From positions 1 through 64,000 of the forward strand of contig CADCEF010000005.1 of assembly GCA_902800365.1 (NCBI GenBank): a stretch of DNA of 64,000 nucleotides. The letters are read 5' to 3'. The DNA is from an uncultured Prevotella sp. (GTDB lineage Bacteria > Bacteroidota > Bacteroidia > Bacteroidales > Bacteroidaceae). The position numbers and the translations under genes were made by a program. Shown here piece after piece: positions 1 to 8,794 of this stretch (the first letter of the stretch is position 1; each line of letters opens with the position of its first letter). Under the pieces are notes generated by a model. The model was not told the DNA's origin and ran no database searches. It was given only the letters and a program-made list of their open reading frames with translations.

Positions 1-2
1 TG

Positions 3-95
3 TGGTTTCCATTATTAGTGTTATTGTTCTTTGTTTGTTCAATAGGCTTAATGGTCTGGCTCAATCTCAGAGAATATAGAATCCCCAAATACTAA
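3..95 (+). CDS. C-terminal end of an unidentified membrane protein (5' truncated by window)
   Basis: An open frame runs in from the window edge and ends at TAA 93–95, giving 30 residues. They form one hydrophobic segment (WFPLLVLLFFVCSIGLMVWL) followed by a short basic tail (NLREYRIPKY). This looks like a last transmembrane helix with a cytoplasmic tail. Too little is present to name the family, and the frame could be fortuitous, although its composition is typical of a real membrane helix. Confidence 0.45.
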   Translation, partial: WFPLLVLLFFVCSIGLMVWLNLREYRIPKY

Positions 96-148
96 AGCCT
101 CTATCTGCAAACTCTGAGATTGCAAACTGCAAAATCAGGAGTCAAGGA

Positions 149-186
149 ACGCCAAAACAATAACTAGCACGCCAAAAACACGCCAA
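149..186. repeat. Three ACGCCAA(AA) direct repeats downstream of tRNA-Gln
   Basis: ACGCCAAAA occurs at 149 and 169, and ACGCCAA at 180, inside a 149-nt non-coding spacer beside the 3' end of tRNA-Gln. Spaced direct repeats next to a tRNA 3' end resemble integrase arm-type sites at an element boundary. No integrase is visible in the window, so this reading is inference. Confidence 0.4.
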
Positions 187-200
187 TTTGGAATAAAAGA

Positions 201-238
201 AATCCGCTAAGTACTGATTTTCAGTGGCTTAGCGGATT
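201..238 (-). terminator. Hairpin terminator of tRNA-Gln
   Basis: The arms AATCCGCTAAG (201–211) and CTTAGCGGATT (228–238) form an 11-bp stem. Read on the minus strand, the stem is followed by a T-rich run (TCTTTTATTCC). It lies just past the 3' end of tRNA-Gln. Confidence 0.7.
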
Positions 239-244
239 AATCTG

Positions 245-315
245 TTGGGGTACCCGGACTCGAACCAGGAAAGGCAGGACCAGAATCTGCAGTGTTACCA
301 TTACACCATACCCCA
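245..315 (-). tRNA. tRNA-Gln (anticodon CTG)
   Basis: On the minus strand the acceptor arms TGGGGTA and TACCCCA pair over 7 bp with discriminator A. The D-loop reads TAATGGTAA and the T-loop GGTTCGAGTCC. The anticodon loop is TTCTGGT, giving anticodon CTG (glutamine). Length is 71 nt without an encoded CCA. A strong Bacteroidetes promoter precedes it and a hairpin terminator follows, so it is a single-gene transcription unit. Confidence 0.93.
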
Positions 316-357
316 AAATGTCTTGCTCAAGAACTCGTTGTTTCTGTTTTGCGGGTG

Positions 358-388
358 CAAAGGTACTACTTTTTCTCGAACTACCAAA
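358..388 (-). promoter_or_regulatory. Promoter of tRNA-Gln
   Basis: On the minus strand TTTG (385–388) and TACCTTTG (358–365) are separated by 19 nt. This fits the Bacteroidetes primary sigma consensus TTTG-N19/20-TAnnTTTG. Confidence 0.75.
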
Positions 389-435
389 ATTTTTCGAGGA
401 AAATTTATAAAAAACCGCAAAATTTCCGCATTTTC

Positions 436-466
436 TTTGTTTTTTGACCAATTTACAGTACCTTTG
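436..466 (+). promoter_or_regulatory. Promoter of rsfS-ftsH-cdsA
   Basis: TTTG (436–439), a 19-nt spacer and TACCTTTG (459–466) match the Bacteroidetes consensus. Transcription would begin about 20 nt before the ATG at 492. Confidence 0.75.
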
Positions 467-491
467 TGCACAAATAACATATAATTTATTA

Positions 492-842
492 ATGAAAGAA
501 CTAGTAGAAACAATTAAAGAAGCTATTCAGGAGAAAAAGGGCAGCAATATAGTTGTGGCCGACCTGACAAAAATAGAGGGAACAATATGCCAGTACTTTA
601 TGATTTGCACTGGTAATTCGCCAACACAGGTAGAAGCTATTGCCGAATCGGTAGGTGATGTGGTACGTGAAAAACTGGGTGAGAAACCAGCCCATGTGGT
701 TGGACTTGAGAATGCACAATGGGTGGCAATGGACTATACCGACGTGTTGGTACATATATTCCTGCCCGATGTGCGCGAATATTATGATTTGGAGCATCTG
801 TGGGAAGATGCGCCAATTGAGCAGATTCCAGACTTGGATTAA
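492..842 (+). CDS. rsfS: Ribosomal silencing factor RsfS
   Basis: A 116-aa protein of the RsfS/YbeB/Iojap family. These proteins bind L14 (uL14) and block subunit joining when nutrients are scarce. Family features seen include GTICQYFMICTGNSPTQVEA early on, and VALDYTDVLVHIF/REYYDLE-type residues (here MDYTDVLVHIFLPDVREYYD) near the end. I chose ATG 492 because an upstream in-frame ATG at 444 lies before the promoter's −7 box. It begins a tight run with ftsH and cdsA, a typical Bacteroidetes order. Confidence 0.92.
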   Translation: MKELVETIKEAIQEKKGSNIVVADLTKIEGTICQYFMICTGNSPTQVEAIAESVGDVVREKLGEKPAHVVGLENAQWVAMDYTDVLVHIFLPDVREYYDLEHLWEDAPIEQIPDLD

Positions 843-857
843 TTGATAATAGAAAAT

Positions 858-2960
858 ATGGATAATAATCAGAAACCAAACAATAATATGGGCGGGAATG
901 GTCCGAAGATGAATATGCCCAAGTTCAATATGAACTGGATATATTTCATCGCGATACTCGCATTAGGACTGTTGTATTTTACAAGTGGTGGTACTGCTAA
1001 CAGCAGTGTTGCCAAGAACGCTTCGTATAGTGAGTTCAAGACAATGGTGGAGCGTGGCTACGCCAAGAAGATTGTTGTAAACAAGCCTCAGAGCACGCTC
1101 CGCATGTATGTTAAGCCCGAACACATTCGCGACGTGTTCCATCAGGGAACTAACCAGACTGGTGCCGAGCCATATCTTGAAGTAGAGTTCGGAAGCGTTG
1201 ACCAGGTGGAGCAGTTTGTGGCAAAGGCTAAGGAAGAAAAGGTCTTCTCTGGCGAACTGGCTTTCGACAATCGTAGAGAGAACGAGTTCTTCTCGATTAT
1301 TCTCACGAATCTTATACCTATCTTATTTATAGTAGGACTGTGGATCTTCTTCATGCGTCGCATGGGCGGCGGAGGAGGCGGCGTGGGAGGTGGCGTCTTC
1401 AACGTGGGCAAGAGCAAAGCCAAGATGTATGAAAAGGGTGGCGAGCTTGGTATCACGTTTAAGGACGTAGCCGGACAAGCTGGAGCCAAGCAGGAGATTC
1501 AGGAGATTGTAGACTTCCTGAAGAACCCACAGAAATACACCGATCTGGGAGGTAAGATACCCAAGGGAGCCCTGCTTGTAGGCCCTCCAGGAACAGGTAA
1601 GACGCTGCTTGCAAAGGCTGTGGCTGGCGAGGCTGGAGTTCCTTTCTTCTCGATGAGTGGTTCCGACTTCGTTGAGATGTTCGTGGGTGTTGGTGCATCG
1701 CGTGTACGCGACTTGTTCCAGCAGGCTAAGCAGAAGAGTCCATGTATCATCTTTATCGATGAGATTGATGCTGTGGGTCGTGCCCGTTCAAAGAACCCAG
1801 CCATGGGTGGTAACGATGAGCGCGAGAATACTCTGAACGCCCTGCTTACTGAGATGGACGGATTCGGCACTAACAGCGGTGTAATCATACTTGCTGCTAC
1901 CAACCGTGCTGATATGCTCGACTCGGCCTTGCTGCGTGCAGGACGCTTCGACCGTCAGATACATGTTGACCTGCCCGACCTGAACGAGCGTAAGGAGGTA
2001 TTCAAGGTTCACCTTAAGCCAGTGAAGATTGACGATAGCGTGGATATTGATTTTCTCGCTCGCCAGACTCCTGGATTCTCTGGTGCTGATATTGCAAACG
2101 TATGTAACGAGGCAGCACTGATAGCTGCCCGCCACAATAGTCAGACTGTAACAAAGCAGGATTTCCTTGATGCAGTAGACCGTATTATCGGAGGTCTTGA
2201 GAAGAAGACCAAGGTGATGACCGAGTCAGAGAAGCGTTCGATTGCTATCCACGAGGCTGGTCACGCCACAATATCATGGTTTACTGAGTTTGCCAACCCA
2301 TTGGTTAAGGTGTCAATCGTGCCACGTGGTCAGGCTCTTGGTGCCGCTTGGTATCTGCCTGAGGAGCGTGTGCTGCAGACTAAGGAGGCAATGCTCGACG
2401 AGATGTGCTCGCTGTTAGGAGGCCGTGCTGCTGAGGAGCTGTTCGTCGGACATATCTCTACAGGAGCTATGAACGACTTGGAGCGTACCACTAAGCAGGC
2501 TTACGGTATGGTGGCCTTTGCCGGTATGAGCGACAAGCTGCCTAACGTTTGCTACTATAATAATGCTGAGTATCAGTTCCAGAAGCCATATTCTGAGACT
2601 ACCGCAAAGATTATGGACGATGAGGTGATGCGAATGATTAACGAGCAGTACGAGCGTGCCAAGCAGATTCTTACAGAGCATAAGGAGGGTCACGCCCAGC
2701 TGGCTCAGTTGCTGATTGACCGTGAGGTTATCTTTGCCGAGGATGTTGAGAAGATATTCGGCAAACGTCCTTGGACCAGTCGTGCTGAGGAGTTGCTCGA
2801 GGCACAGATGAAGGCCGATGCAGAGCGTATGGCCGAGGAGCGTGCCAAGGAGCTTGAGGCCGAGGCTGCTGCTCAGAAGGCTCTTGAGGCCAATGGCGAT
2901 GCTTCGACAAACTCAGCAACCGAAGTGAAATCAGAAGAAAAGGAGGATAAGGATGAATAA
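858..2960 (+). CDS. ftsH: ATP-dependent zinc metalloprotease FtsH
   Basis: A 700-aa inner-membrane AAA+ protease that degrades misassembled membrane proteins and short-lived regulators. The order is a first TM helix near residues 30–48, a periplasmic FtsH_ext domain, a second TM around 148–168, then a Gly-rich linker. Walker A GPPGTGKT is at 242–249, followed by Walker B IIFIDEID and the second region of homology ([21 protein letters not shown]). The zinc site HEAGH is at 465–469. An acidic Ala/Glu-rich tail ends the protein. ATG 858 is 15 nt after the rsfS stop; an in-frame TTG at 843 is less likely. The 3' end overlaps cdsA by 8 nt. Confidence 0.97.
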   Translation: MDNNQKPNNNMGGNGPKMNMPKFNMNWIYFIAILALGLLYFTSGGTANSSVAKNASYSEFKTMVERGYAKKIVVNKPQSTLRMYVKPEHIRDVFHQGTNQTGAEPYLEVEFGSVDQVEQFVAKAKEEKVFSGELAFDNRRENEFFSIILTNLIPILFIVGLWIFFMRRMGGGGGGVGGGVFNVGKSKAKMYEKGGELGITFKDVAGQAGAKQEIQEIVDFLKNPQKYTDLGGKIPKGALLVGPPGTGKTLLAKAVAGEAGVPFFSMSGSDFVEMFVGVGASRVRDLFQQAKQKSPCIIFIDEIDAVGRARSKNPAMGGNDERENTLNALLTEMDGFGTNSGVIILAATNRADMLDSALLRAGRFDRQIHVDLPDLNERKEVFKVHLKPVKIDDSVDIDFLARQTPGFSGADIANVCNEAALIAARHNSQTVTKQDFLDAVDRIIGGLEKKTKVMTESEKRSIAIHEAGHATISWFTEFANPLVKVSIVPRGQALGAAWYLPEERVLQTKEAMLDEMCSLLGGRAAEELFVGHISTGAMNDLERTTKQAYGMVAFAGMSDKLPNVCYYNNAEYQFQKPYSETTAKIMDDEVMRMINEQYERAKQILTEHKEGHAQLAQLLIDREVIFAEDVEKIFGKRPWTSRAEELLEAQMKADAERMAEERAKELEAEAAAQKALEANGDASTNSATEVKSEEKEDKDE

Positions 2961-3804
2961 TTTTATCGTTAGAACCATTACCGGCATATTGTTTGTTGCC
3001 GTTGTGGTGTGCAGTTTTCTGCGCCCTCAGGCCATGGTGCTGTTGTTTGCACTCATCACGGGTTTGACAATCTGGGAGTTTACCGGATTGGTGAATGATC
3101 GCGAGAAGGTTACCGTTAACCGTCTCATCTCTACCGTTGCTGGTGTTTATTTCTTCTTTGCCGTTGCTGGTTTCAGTAGCGATCTTACGCCATCTGCGGT
3201 ATTCATTCCTTACTTGGTGTCAATCATCTATCTGATGGTTGCCGAGTTGTATCTTAAGAATGAAGACCCTATACACGATTGGGCTTATACGATGATGGCT
3301 CAGCTTTATATAGCATTGCCATTCTCGCTGCTCAACACACTGGCATTCCACCTTACTCCTCAGGGCTTGGTGACCTACGATGCTGTGTCGCCACTCTCAG
3401 TATTCGTATTCCTCTGGATGAACGATACAGGTGCATATCTCTGTGGTTCGTTGTTGGGAAAACATAAACTCTTCCCCAGAATTTCTCCAGGAAAGAGTTG
3501 GGAAGGTAGCATTGGCGGTGGTATCCTTGTTATAGCCATAGCCGTGCTTGTATGGTATCTTACCGAGCAGTACCAGCTCAATCAGCTTGGGCTCTCAGCC
3601 TTAGAGTGGGCCGGACTGGGACTTACGGTAGTAATCTTTGGCACTTGGGGCGACCTTGTTGAGAGTCTCTTCAAGCGCACCCTTGGTATAAAGGATAGTG
3701 GAAACATTCTGCCTGGACATGGTGGCATGCTCGATCGTTTCGATTCATCGCTGCTCGCCATTCCTGCTGCAGTGGTTTACCTTTATACCATCATGTTACT
3801 TTGA
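2953..3804 (+). CDS. cdsA: Phosphatidate cytidylyltransferase CdsA
   Basis: A 283-aa multi-spanning membrane enzyme that makes CDP-diacylglycerol from phosphatidic acid and CTP, the branch point of phospholipid synthesis. The C-terminal family signature is clear: S-x-x-KR near LVESLFKRTLGIKDSG, then PGHGGMLDRFDS. An earlier GKSWEGS motif is also typical. It overlaps ftsH by 8 nt, which implies translational coupling, and its last 9 nt overlap the convergent lipoprotein gene. Confidence 0.95.
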   Translation: MNNFIVRTITGILFVAVVVCSFLRPQAMVLLFALITGLTIWEFTGLVNDREKVTVNRLISTVAGVYFFFAVAGFSSDLTPSAVFIPYLVSIIYLMVAELYLKNEDPIHDWAYTMMAQLYIALPFSLLNTLAFHLTPQGLVTYDAVSPLSVFVFLWMNDTGAYLCGSLLGKHKLFPRISPGKSWEGSIGGGILVIAIAVLVWYLTEQYQLNQLGLSALEWAGLGLTVVIFGTWGDLVESLFKRTLGIKDSGNILPGHGGMLDRFDSSLLAIPAAVVYLYTIMLL

Positions 3805-4266
3805 TTGATAAAGCACCGATAGGGTAGGCTTATATGTATTTTCGAGGGTGAGGGTGATGAAACCGCCGTCATCCTCGAATTTTGCTATACGGTGGTCTTT
3901 ACCGTCCTTCAGCATGTTTGGCCATGCACCAATCTGCTTTTCAAACTGGTCGTGCATCTGCTGCCACATCTTGCGTGTGCTGTCGTTGGTAGAGATGATG
4001 TAGTTCTCCTGAAGAGCAACCAGAGCGCCATTATTCTGAGCCAGCATAATGCGATAGTTAAGGGCGGGGTTGAACATAGAAACCTTGGTGAAATCAGAAT
4101 CGCTCTTAGCCGAGTCGACAGCGAAGCCGCGTGCGCTAAGCGAATCGCAGAAAGTCTTGAATGGCATGCCCATTGACAATCCACGGTAGTCAAGATACTT
4201 CTTTTCACCACTTCCACAAGCACAAAGTGTTGCAATTGCTACGAAAGCAACAAATAATTTCTTCAT
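3796..4266 (-). CDS. Putative lipoprotein, unknown function
   Basis: A 156-aa protein with a lipoprotein signal peptide (KK n-region, hydrophobic core, lipobox LCAC with Cys17). I chose ATG 4266 because it starts the signal peptide; the longer frame back to 4335 would run through the promoter. The mature part is soluble and mixed alpha/beta, with RGLSMGMPFKTFCDSLSARGF near its start, which recalls short periplasmic domains of the BamE/SmpA size class. No family is recognised. It is convergent with cdsA and divergent from the TonB receptor. Confidence 0.8.
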   Translation of the reverse strand: MKKLFVAFVAIATLCACGSGEKKYLDYRGLSMGMPFKTFCDSLSARGFAVDSAKSDSDFTKVSMFNPALNYRIMLAQNNGALVALQENYIISTNDSTRKMWQQMHDQFEKQIGAWPNMLKDGKDHRIAKFEDDGGFITLTLENTYKPTLSVLYQSK

Positions 4267-4295
4267 AATAATTAGTTTTTTAACATTATCGGGGG

Positions 4296-4327
4296 CAAAG
4301 ATATGAATTTTTTTTGGAGTTTCCAAA
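4296..4327 (-). promoter_or_regulatory. Promoter of the 3796–4266 lipoprotein gene
   Basis: On the minus strand TTTG (4324–4327), a 20-nt spacer and TATCTTTG (4296–4303). It interleaves with the divergent promoter at 4313–4343, so the two polymerase sites overlap. Confidence 0.7.
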
Positions 4328-4343
4328 AAATCCATTAACTTTG
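4313..4343 (+). promoter_or_regulatory. Promoter of the TonB receptor gene
   Basis: TTTG (4313–4316), a 19-nt spacer and TAACTTTG (4336–4343). The −7 box ends only 4 nt before the ATG at 4348, so the transcript would be leaderless or nearly so. Confidence 0.7.
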
Positions 4344-4347
4344 CAAC

Positions 4348-6405
4348 ATGTTTGTATCATCGTTACTACTATCAACCCTTTTGTCTATATCAGCTGCCCC
4401 TGCCGATACCTTGCGCCAGGAACAGTTGGAAGAGGTGGTAGTAAAGTCTAATTCAGCCCGTCAGCGCTTGCGCCAGATACAGACAGGAGCCGAACAAGTA
4501 CAGATTAAGGACCTAACAGCATCGCCACAGCTATTTGGCGAGCAGGACATCATGCGCTCGATGCAGCTGTTGACAGGTGTGAAGTCCGAGAGCGATGCAT
4601 CCAGCAGTTTTCAGGTGCGTGGAGGCACATCAGCTCAGAATCAGATACTTGTCGACATTGCTCCTGTGTATAATGTGGGCCATCTGGCAGGATTGTTCTC
4701 TGCCTTCAACAGCGATGCACTTGTGTCTGCTACGCTCTACAAGGGATTGCTCCCAGCACAGTATGGCGGAGCTTCATCGGCAGTACTTGATATAATAGGT
4801 AAGACGGGAAACAAGAGCGAACTTCACGGAGGTGCCAGCATAGGACTACTTGCTGCAAAGGGAACCCTTGAAGGTCCGATAGTTAAAAACAAGGCCTCGT
4901 TCCTTGTCACCGCACGTCGCTCATATATGGATTTGTTCCTTAAGTTCTCGCCCGATTTTAAGCGGAACACCCTGTATTTTTACGATGTAAACGCAAAGGC
5001 CGATTGGACCATCAATGAGAACAACCAGCTGTTCCTTAGCTTCTTTACAGGAAACGATCGTACTGCTATTGATGAGATGGTTGATATTCGCTGGAATAAT
5101 CTCTCTGCCAGTTTAAAGTGGCTGCACCATTTCGGAGGCGACTCTTATTCACAGTCAACAGCCTATTATAGTGGTTACCAAACTGATAATGGTATCGATT
5201 TCTTAGGCATGAACATCTGGTTCTCAGGCCATATCCGTCAGACTGGATTCCGTCAGGATTTTCATGTCAGCCTTGGCAAATATGCCATCGAAACAGGATT
5301 CCAGACCGCCTTGCTTAATGTGAAGTCGGCCGAGTGGAAGCAGGTTACTTTGCACGAGAAAGAGCAACGCCGTGCTTGGGATAATGCAGCATGGGTAAAC
5401 GTTGCCGCTCCTATAACATCCAAGCTCAATGTGTCGGCTGGTTTGCGCCTTAGCATGTTCTCGCCCCTTGGCGGTTCGCTTTATTACGACATAGAGCAGG
5501 ATGGTTCTATCGGGTGGTATTATAACTATGGTAAGAACAAAATTGTAAAGACTCACACTACGCTCGAGCCACGTTTGTCATTAAACTATCAATTATCACC
5601 CATCACCTCTGTCAAGTTCGGCTACACCCGCACATCACAGAATATTCACGCCCTGCGCAATCAGAGCACATCTACGCCATTCGACCGCTACACTATGAGC
5701 AGTAACATCGTTAAGCCCGAGGTGGCCGATCAGGTTAGTGCAGGTGTATTCTTTATGACTCCCAATCAGGACTACGATTTCTCTGTTGAGGCCTACTACC
5801 GCCAGATAGACAATGTGCTTGACTATCGCGATGGAAAATCGTTTGCCAGCGAGATTGAGATTGAGCGACTTACTCTGGCTGGTAAGGGTAAGGGCTACGG
5901 CGTGGAGCTAAGTGCCCGCAAGAATAATGGCAAGCTTACAGGATGGATTGGTTACACCCTGTCGTGGTCGAAGACCAAGATAGACGGTATAAACAACGGC
6001 CGATGGTATGATGCCAATAACGATCGCCGTCATGATATAAACATCGTGGCTATGTATCGACTCAATAAGCGTTGGACTTTCAATGCATCGTGGGTGTATA
6101 ACAGCGGTCAGGCGTTTACAGCCCCAAGTGGAAAGTATATGATTGAAGACAACTGGATATACTACTATACCGAGCGCAACGGCTATCGCGCACCAGCCTC
6201 GCACCATCTTGACGTAAGTGCCGTTTGGAGTAAGCAGTACCGCAAGCGCACTCACCAGTTGGTGTTTGGTATATATAATCTGTATAACCACTACAATCCG
6301 TTCCTCATTAACTTTGAGGATGGCGAGTATGGCGCTGGCACCAAAGCCACCCAGTATTCACTCTTCGGTATAGTGCCCAGTGTATCGTTTAACATCAAAT
6401 TCTGA
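4348..6405 (+). CDS. TonB-dependent outer-membrane receptor
   Basis: A 685-aa protein with a signal peptide, a plug domain near residues 50–150 (ending in a QYGGASSAVLDI-type motif) and a beta-barrel ending in Phe (VSFNIKF). It lacks the N-terminal carboxypeptidase-like extension of SusC proteins and has no SusD partner. The DUF4249 lipoprotein gene starts 5 nt downstream; such pairs are common in Bacteroidetes and are thought to form a ligand-uptake complex. The ligand cannot be read from sequence. ATG 4348 is the only Met that supplies a signal peptide. Confidence 0.9.
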   Translation: MFVSSLLLSTLLSISAAPADTLRQEQLEEVVVKSNSARQRLRQIQTGAEQVQIKDLTASPQLFGEQDIMRSMQLLTGVKSESDASSSFQVRGGTSAQNQILVDIAPVYNVGHLAGLFSAFNSDALVSATLYKGLLPAQYGGASSAVLDIIGKTGNKSELHGGASIGLLAAKGTLEGPIVKNKASFLVTARRSYMDLFLKFSPDFKRNTLYFYDVNAKADWTINENNQLFLSFFTGNDRTAIDEMVDIRWNNLSASLKWLHHFGGDSYSQSTAYYSGYQTDNGIDFLGMNIWFSGHIRQTGFRQDFHVSLGKYAIETGFQTALLNVKSAEWKQVTLHEKEQRRAWDNAAWVNVAAPITSKLNVSAGLRLSMFSPLGGSLYYDIEQDGSIGWYYNYGKNKIVKTHTTLEPRLSLNYQLSPITSVKFGYTRTSQNIHALRNQSTSTPFDRYTMSSNIVKPEVADQVSAGVFFMTPNQDYDFSVEAYYRQIDNVLDYRDGKSFASEIEIERLTLAGKGKGYGVELSARKNNGKLTGWIGYTLSWSKTKIDGINNGRWYDANNDRRHDINIVAMYRLNKRWTFNASWVYNSGQAFTAPSGKYMIEDNWIYYYTERNGYRAPASHHLDVSAVWSKQYRKRTHQLVFGIYNLYNHYNPFLINFEDGEYGAGTKATQYSLFGIVPSVSFNIKF

Positions 6406-6410
6406 CATAT

Positions 6411-7205
6411 ATGCGTCGCTTCATTTATATAATATGTGTGATGGCGTTGGTTTCCTGCGAGAAGGTTATCGACATTGACTACCACGATGCCGATTCGCGA
6501 TACGTGGTAGAAGGCAGCCTTTCTGCCACAGGCACCGAGGTACGCGTTAGCAAGACCAATGCGATGGACGATAACTCAACAGGCAGCGATGTTGATAACG
6601 CTGTAGTTGTGATTACTGGCGACGATGGCACCACTGCCACCATCCCCTTTATCCGCAACGGCTATTATCGCTCTAAGTTCAAGGGCATACCAGGCACGCA
6701 ATACCAACTTGACGTTGAGGTTGACGGACACCACTTCACCTCTACATCAACCATGCAGCGCACGCCAAGGATGAACGAGTTCAGACTTGTGTGGAAGAAG
6801 ATGCTCACAGAGCGCTATCTGTTTGGCGACCTGCGACTGCAGGATATTCCAAACGAGAACAACTGGTACTTTATGCACATCTATCGTAACGGCATTGGCT
6901 ATCGTTGGGCGGTGATGAAGGATGATAAGAATCCTAATAAGGAGTTGCAGCAGCTGTTCACCTTCTTCCGCGACGGCGCTAAAGATAGCGACGTGCTGAA
7001 GGATGGCGACAAACTAAAGATTGTTATCCGTGCCATCGACCAGCGAGCCTACGACTTCCTGTACTCTATGCAGAACATGTCGAACACAGGTACAAATCCT
7101 ATAGAGAATTTTACAGGTGGATGTCTGGGCTATTTCTCGGCCCACAACCAGATAGAATACGATCAGGACTTCTACTACAAGGATGTTGTAGAAGATGAAG
7201 AATAA
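6411..7205 (+). CDS. DUF4249-family lipoprotein (partner of TonB receptor)
   Basis: A 264-aa lipoprotein with lipobox ALVSC (Cys16). The start of the mature part (EKVIDIDYHDADSRYVVEG) and the following Ig-like strands match the DUF4249 pattern. In Bacteroidetes this family is encoded next to small TonB-dependent receptors and probably sits on the cell surface with them. It follows the receptor by 5 nt in the same operon. Its 3' end overlaps the convergent gene at 7175–7672 by 31 nt. Confidence 0.82.
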   Translation: MRRFIYIICVMALVSCEKVIDIDYHDADSRYVVEGSLSATGTEVRVSKTNAMDDNSTGSDVDNAVVVITGDDGTTATIPFIRNGYYRSKFKGIPGTQYQLDVEVDGHHFTSTSTMQRTPRMNEFRLVWKKMLTERYLFGDLRLQDIPNENNWYFMHIYRNGIGYRWAVMKDDKNPNKELQQLFTFFRDGAKDSDVLKDGDKLKIVIRAIDQRAYDFLYSMQNMSNTGTNPIENFTGGCLGYFSAHNQIEYDQDFYYKDVVEDEE

Positions 7206-7672
7206 TAACCGCTACTTTCATTACTCAGTTTTCGGATAATGAAAGTAACGGTTATGTTATATTGCTCCTCTTCGTAGCGGAAACGGATTGAGGTATCAGT
7301 AAACTCAACCACCTGAGCCAGAATGGTACGCTTTGTTCCACCCTCGTCGGTGTATTGCAGTTTCAGATTATTATTGTCGCACTGATAATCGCCCTCGTAG
7401 ATTATTTCGCCCTCGGTGTCGTAGGATGAGAAAGTTCCCTTCCTAACCATACCGTTATAAGCACCATCGCTACGGAAAACGAACTGATCGTAGACAAAGT
7501 TCTCAGGCTCGAGGTCGGTATCACCGTCGATTACCACATCGCATGGGCCCCAGCCGCGTTGCCAAGTGCCGACAATAGAATCGCCCAGTCGGCGTCCATC
7601 GTCGTCACCCCCACCGCAAGCCATAAGCATAAAAGGCATCAGCAGCAACAGAAATAAACTCTTACCTCTCAC
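7175..7672 (-). CDS. Lipocalin-like lipoprotein, unknown ligand
   Basis: A 165-aa lipoprotein with lipobox LMAC (Cys19) followed by a GGGDDDG linker. The mature part begins IVGTWQRGWG and continues as alternating beta strands, the layout of Bacteroidetes lipocalin-like proteins. The start used is GTG 7672, because no ATG precedes the hydrophobic core at a suitable distance. That GTG lies inside a heptamer repeat array, so the first five residues (MRGKS) are array-derived. It follows asd by 17 nt. Confidence 0.75.
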   Translation of the reverse strand: MRGKSLFLLLLMPFMLMACGGGDDDGRRLGDSIVGTWQRGWGPCDVVIDGDTDLEPENFVYDQFVFRSDGAYNGMVRKGTFSSYDTEGEIIYEGDYQCDNNNLKLQYTDEGGTKRTILAQVVEFTDTSIRFRYEEEQYNITVTFIIRKLSNESSGYYSSSSTTSL

Positions 7673-7690
7673 CTCTAACTACTAACCTCT
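7663..7690. repeat. Heptanucleotide array between asd and the lipocalin-like gene
   Basis: Four consecutive 7-mers (TACCTCT, CACCTCT, AACTACT, AACCTCT) occupy exactly 28 nt. The array abuts the asd stop codon and contains the GTG start of the next gene. Confidence 0.75.
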
Positions 7691-8703
7691 TATTTTACGT
7701 TTCCTACCTTTACCAGATACTCTGCAATCTGAACAGCGTTCAGGGCAGCACCCTTACGGATCTGGTCGCCTGAGAGCCAGAAGGTAAGACCATTCTCATC
7801 GCTGATGTCCTTACGAACACGACCTACGTAAACATCGTCCTTGCCTGCAGTCTCCAAAGGCATGGGGTAGGTGAGTGTTGCAGGGTCGTCCTTCAGTGTA
7901 CATCCAGGAGCAGCGGCGATTGCCTTCTGTGCCTCCTCAACGCTGATGGGCTTCTCGGTCTCAATCCAAACGCTCTCAGAGTGGCTGCGCAGCGAGCTTA
8001 CGCGAACACACATAGCCGAGCACTTAGCATCGGTATGCATAATCTTGCGAGTCTCGTTGAACATCTTCATCTCCTCCTTGGTGTATCCGTTTGGCTGGAA
8101 CACGTCAATCTGTGGGATAACATTGTAAGCCAGCTGGTGGGCAAACTTCTTAACGGTCTTTACCTCACCATCCTCAACCATCTCCTTGTACTGCTGCTGC
8201 AGTTCGGCCATAGCGGCTGCACCTGCACCAGAAGCACTCTGATAGCTGGCAACATGAATGCGCTTTATGTGAGAAATCTTCTCCAGAGGCTGCAGTACTA
8301 CCACCATCATGATAGTTGTGCAGTTAGGGTTGGCGATAATGCCGCGTGGGCGGTTCAGTGCGTCTTCTGCATTGCACTCAGGTACTACCAAGGGCACATC
8401 ATCGTCCATACGGAAAGCACTTGAGTTGTCAATCATTACAGCACCGTACTTAGTGATGGTCTCGGCAAATTCCTTTGATGTACCAGCACCAGCCGATGTG
8501 AATGCGATGTCTACGTCCTTAAAGTCGTCGTTGTGTTGCAGAAGTTTAACTTCAATCTCCTTACCCTTAAAATTGTACTTCGTTCCAGCACTGCGCTCTG
8601 AGCCAAACAGTACCAGTTCGTCCATTGGAAAATTTCTTTCGGCGAGAATGCGCAGGAATTCCTGTCCTACGGCTCCACTCGCACCTACAATTGCTACTTT
8701 CAT
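7690..8703 (-). CDS. asd: Aspartate-semialdehyde dehydrogenase
   Basis: A 337-aa NADP-dependent enzyme that reduces aspartyl phosphate to aspartate semialdehyde for Lys, Met, Thr and diaminopimelate synthesis. The N-terminal nucleotide-binding motif GASGAVG is at 7–13. The catalytic cysteine is C128 in NPNCTT, and [13 protein letters not shown] follows. Length and motifs are those of the bacterial family. It is preceded by its own promoter and is divergent from the Kef-type antiporter. Confidence 0.97.
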   Translation of the reverse strand: MKVAIVGASGAVGQEFLRILAERNFPMDELVLFGSERSAGTKYNFKGKEIEVKLLQHNDDFKDVDIAFTSAGAGTSKEFAETITKYGAVMIDNSSAFRMDDDVPLVVPECNAEDALNRPRGIIANPNCTTIMMVVVLQPLEKISHIKRIHVASYQSASGAGAAAMAELQQQYKEMVEDGEVKTVKKFAHQLAYNVIPQIDVFQPNGYTKEEMKMFNETRKIMHTDAKCSAMCVRVSSLRSHSESVWIETEKPISVEEAQKAIAAAPGCTLKDDPATLTYPMPLETAGKDDVYVGRVRKDISDENGLTFWLSGDQIRKGAALNAVQIAEYLVKVGNVK

Positions 8704-8738
8704 CTTGCTAAATCCTTTAATTGGTTACAATTTGGCCG

Positions 8739-8770
8739 CAAATTTATGTTATTTTTTTCATTTTACCAAA
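8739..8770 (-). promoter_or_regulatory. Promoter of asd
   Basis: On the minus strand TTTG (8767–8770), a 20-nt spacer and TAAATTTG (8739–8746). Confidence 0.65.
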
Positions 8771-8786
8771 AAAATGTCTACCTTTG
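8756..8786 (+). promoter_or_regulatory. Promoter of the Kef-type antiporter
   Basis: TACCTTTG (8779–8786) is a full −7 match. The −33 position 19 nt upstream reads TTTC (8756–8759), one base off consensus. It interleaves with the asd promoter and implies a very short leader before ATG 8795. Confidence 0.5.
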
Positions 8787-8794
8787 TAGCCAAA

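Noticed and set aside
8309-8794. N-terminal extension of the Kef-type antiporter frame (872-aa version)
   Set aside because: It lies wholly across asd and both divergent promoters, and the extra residues have no transporter character; ATG 8795 gives the normal N-terminus.
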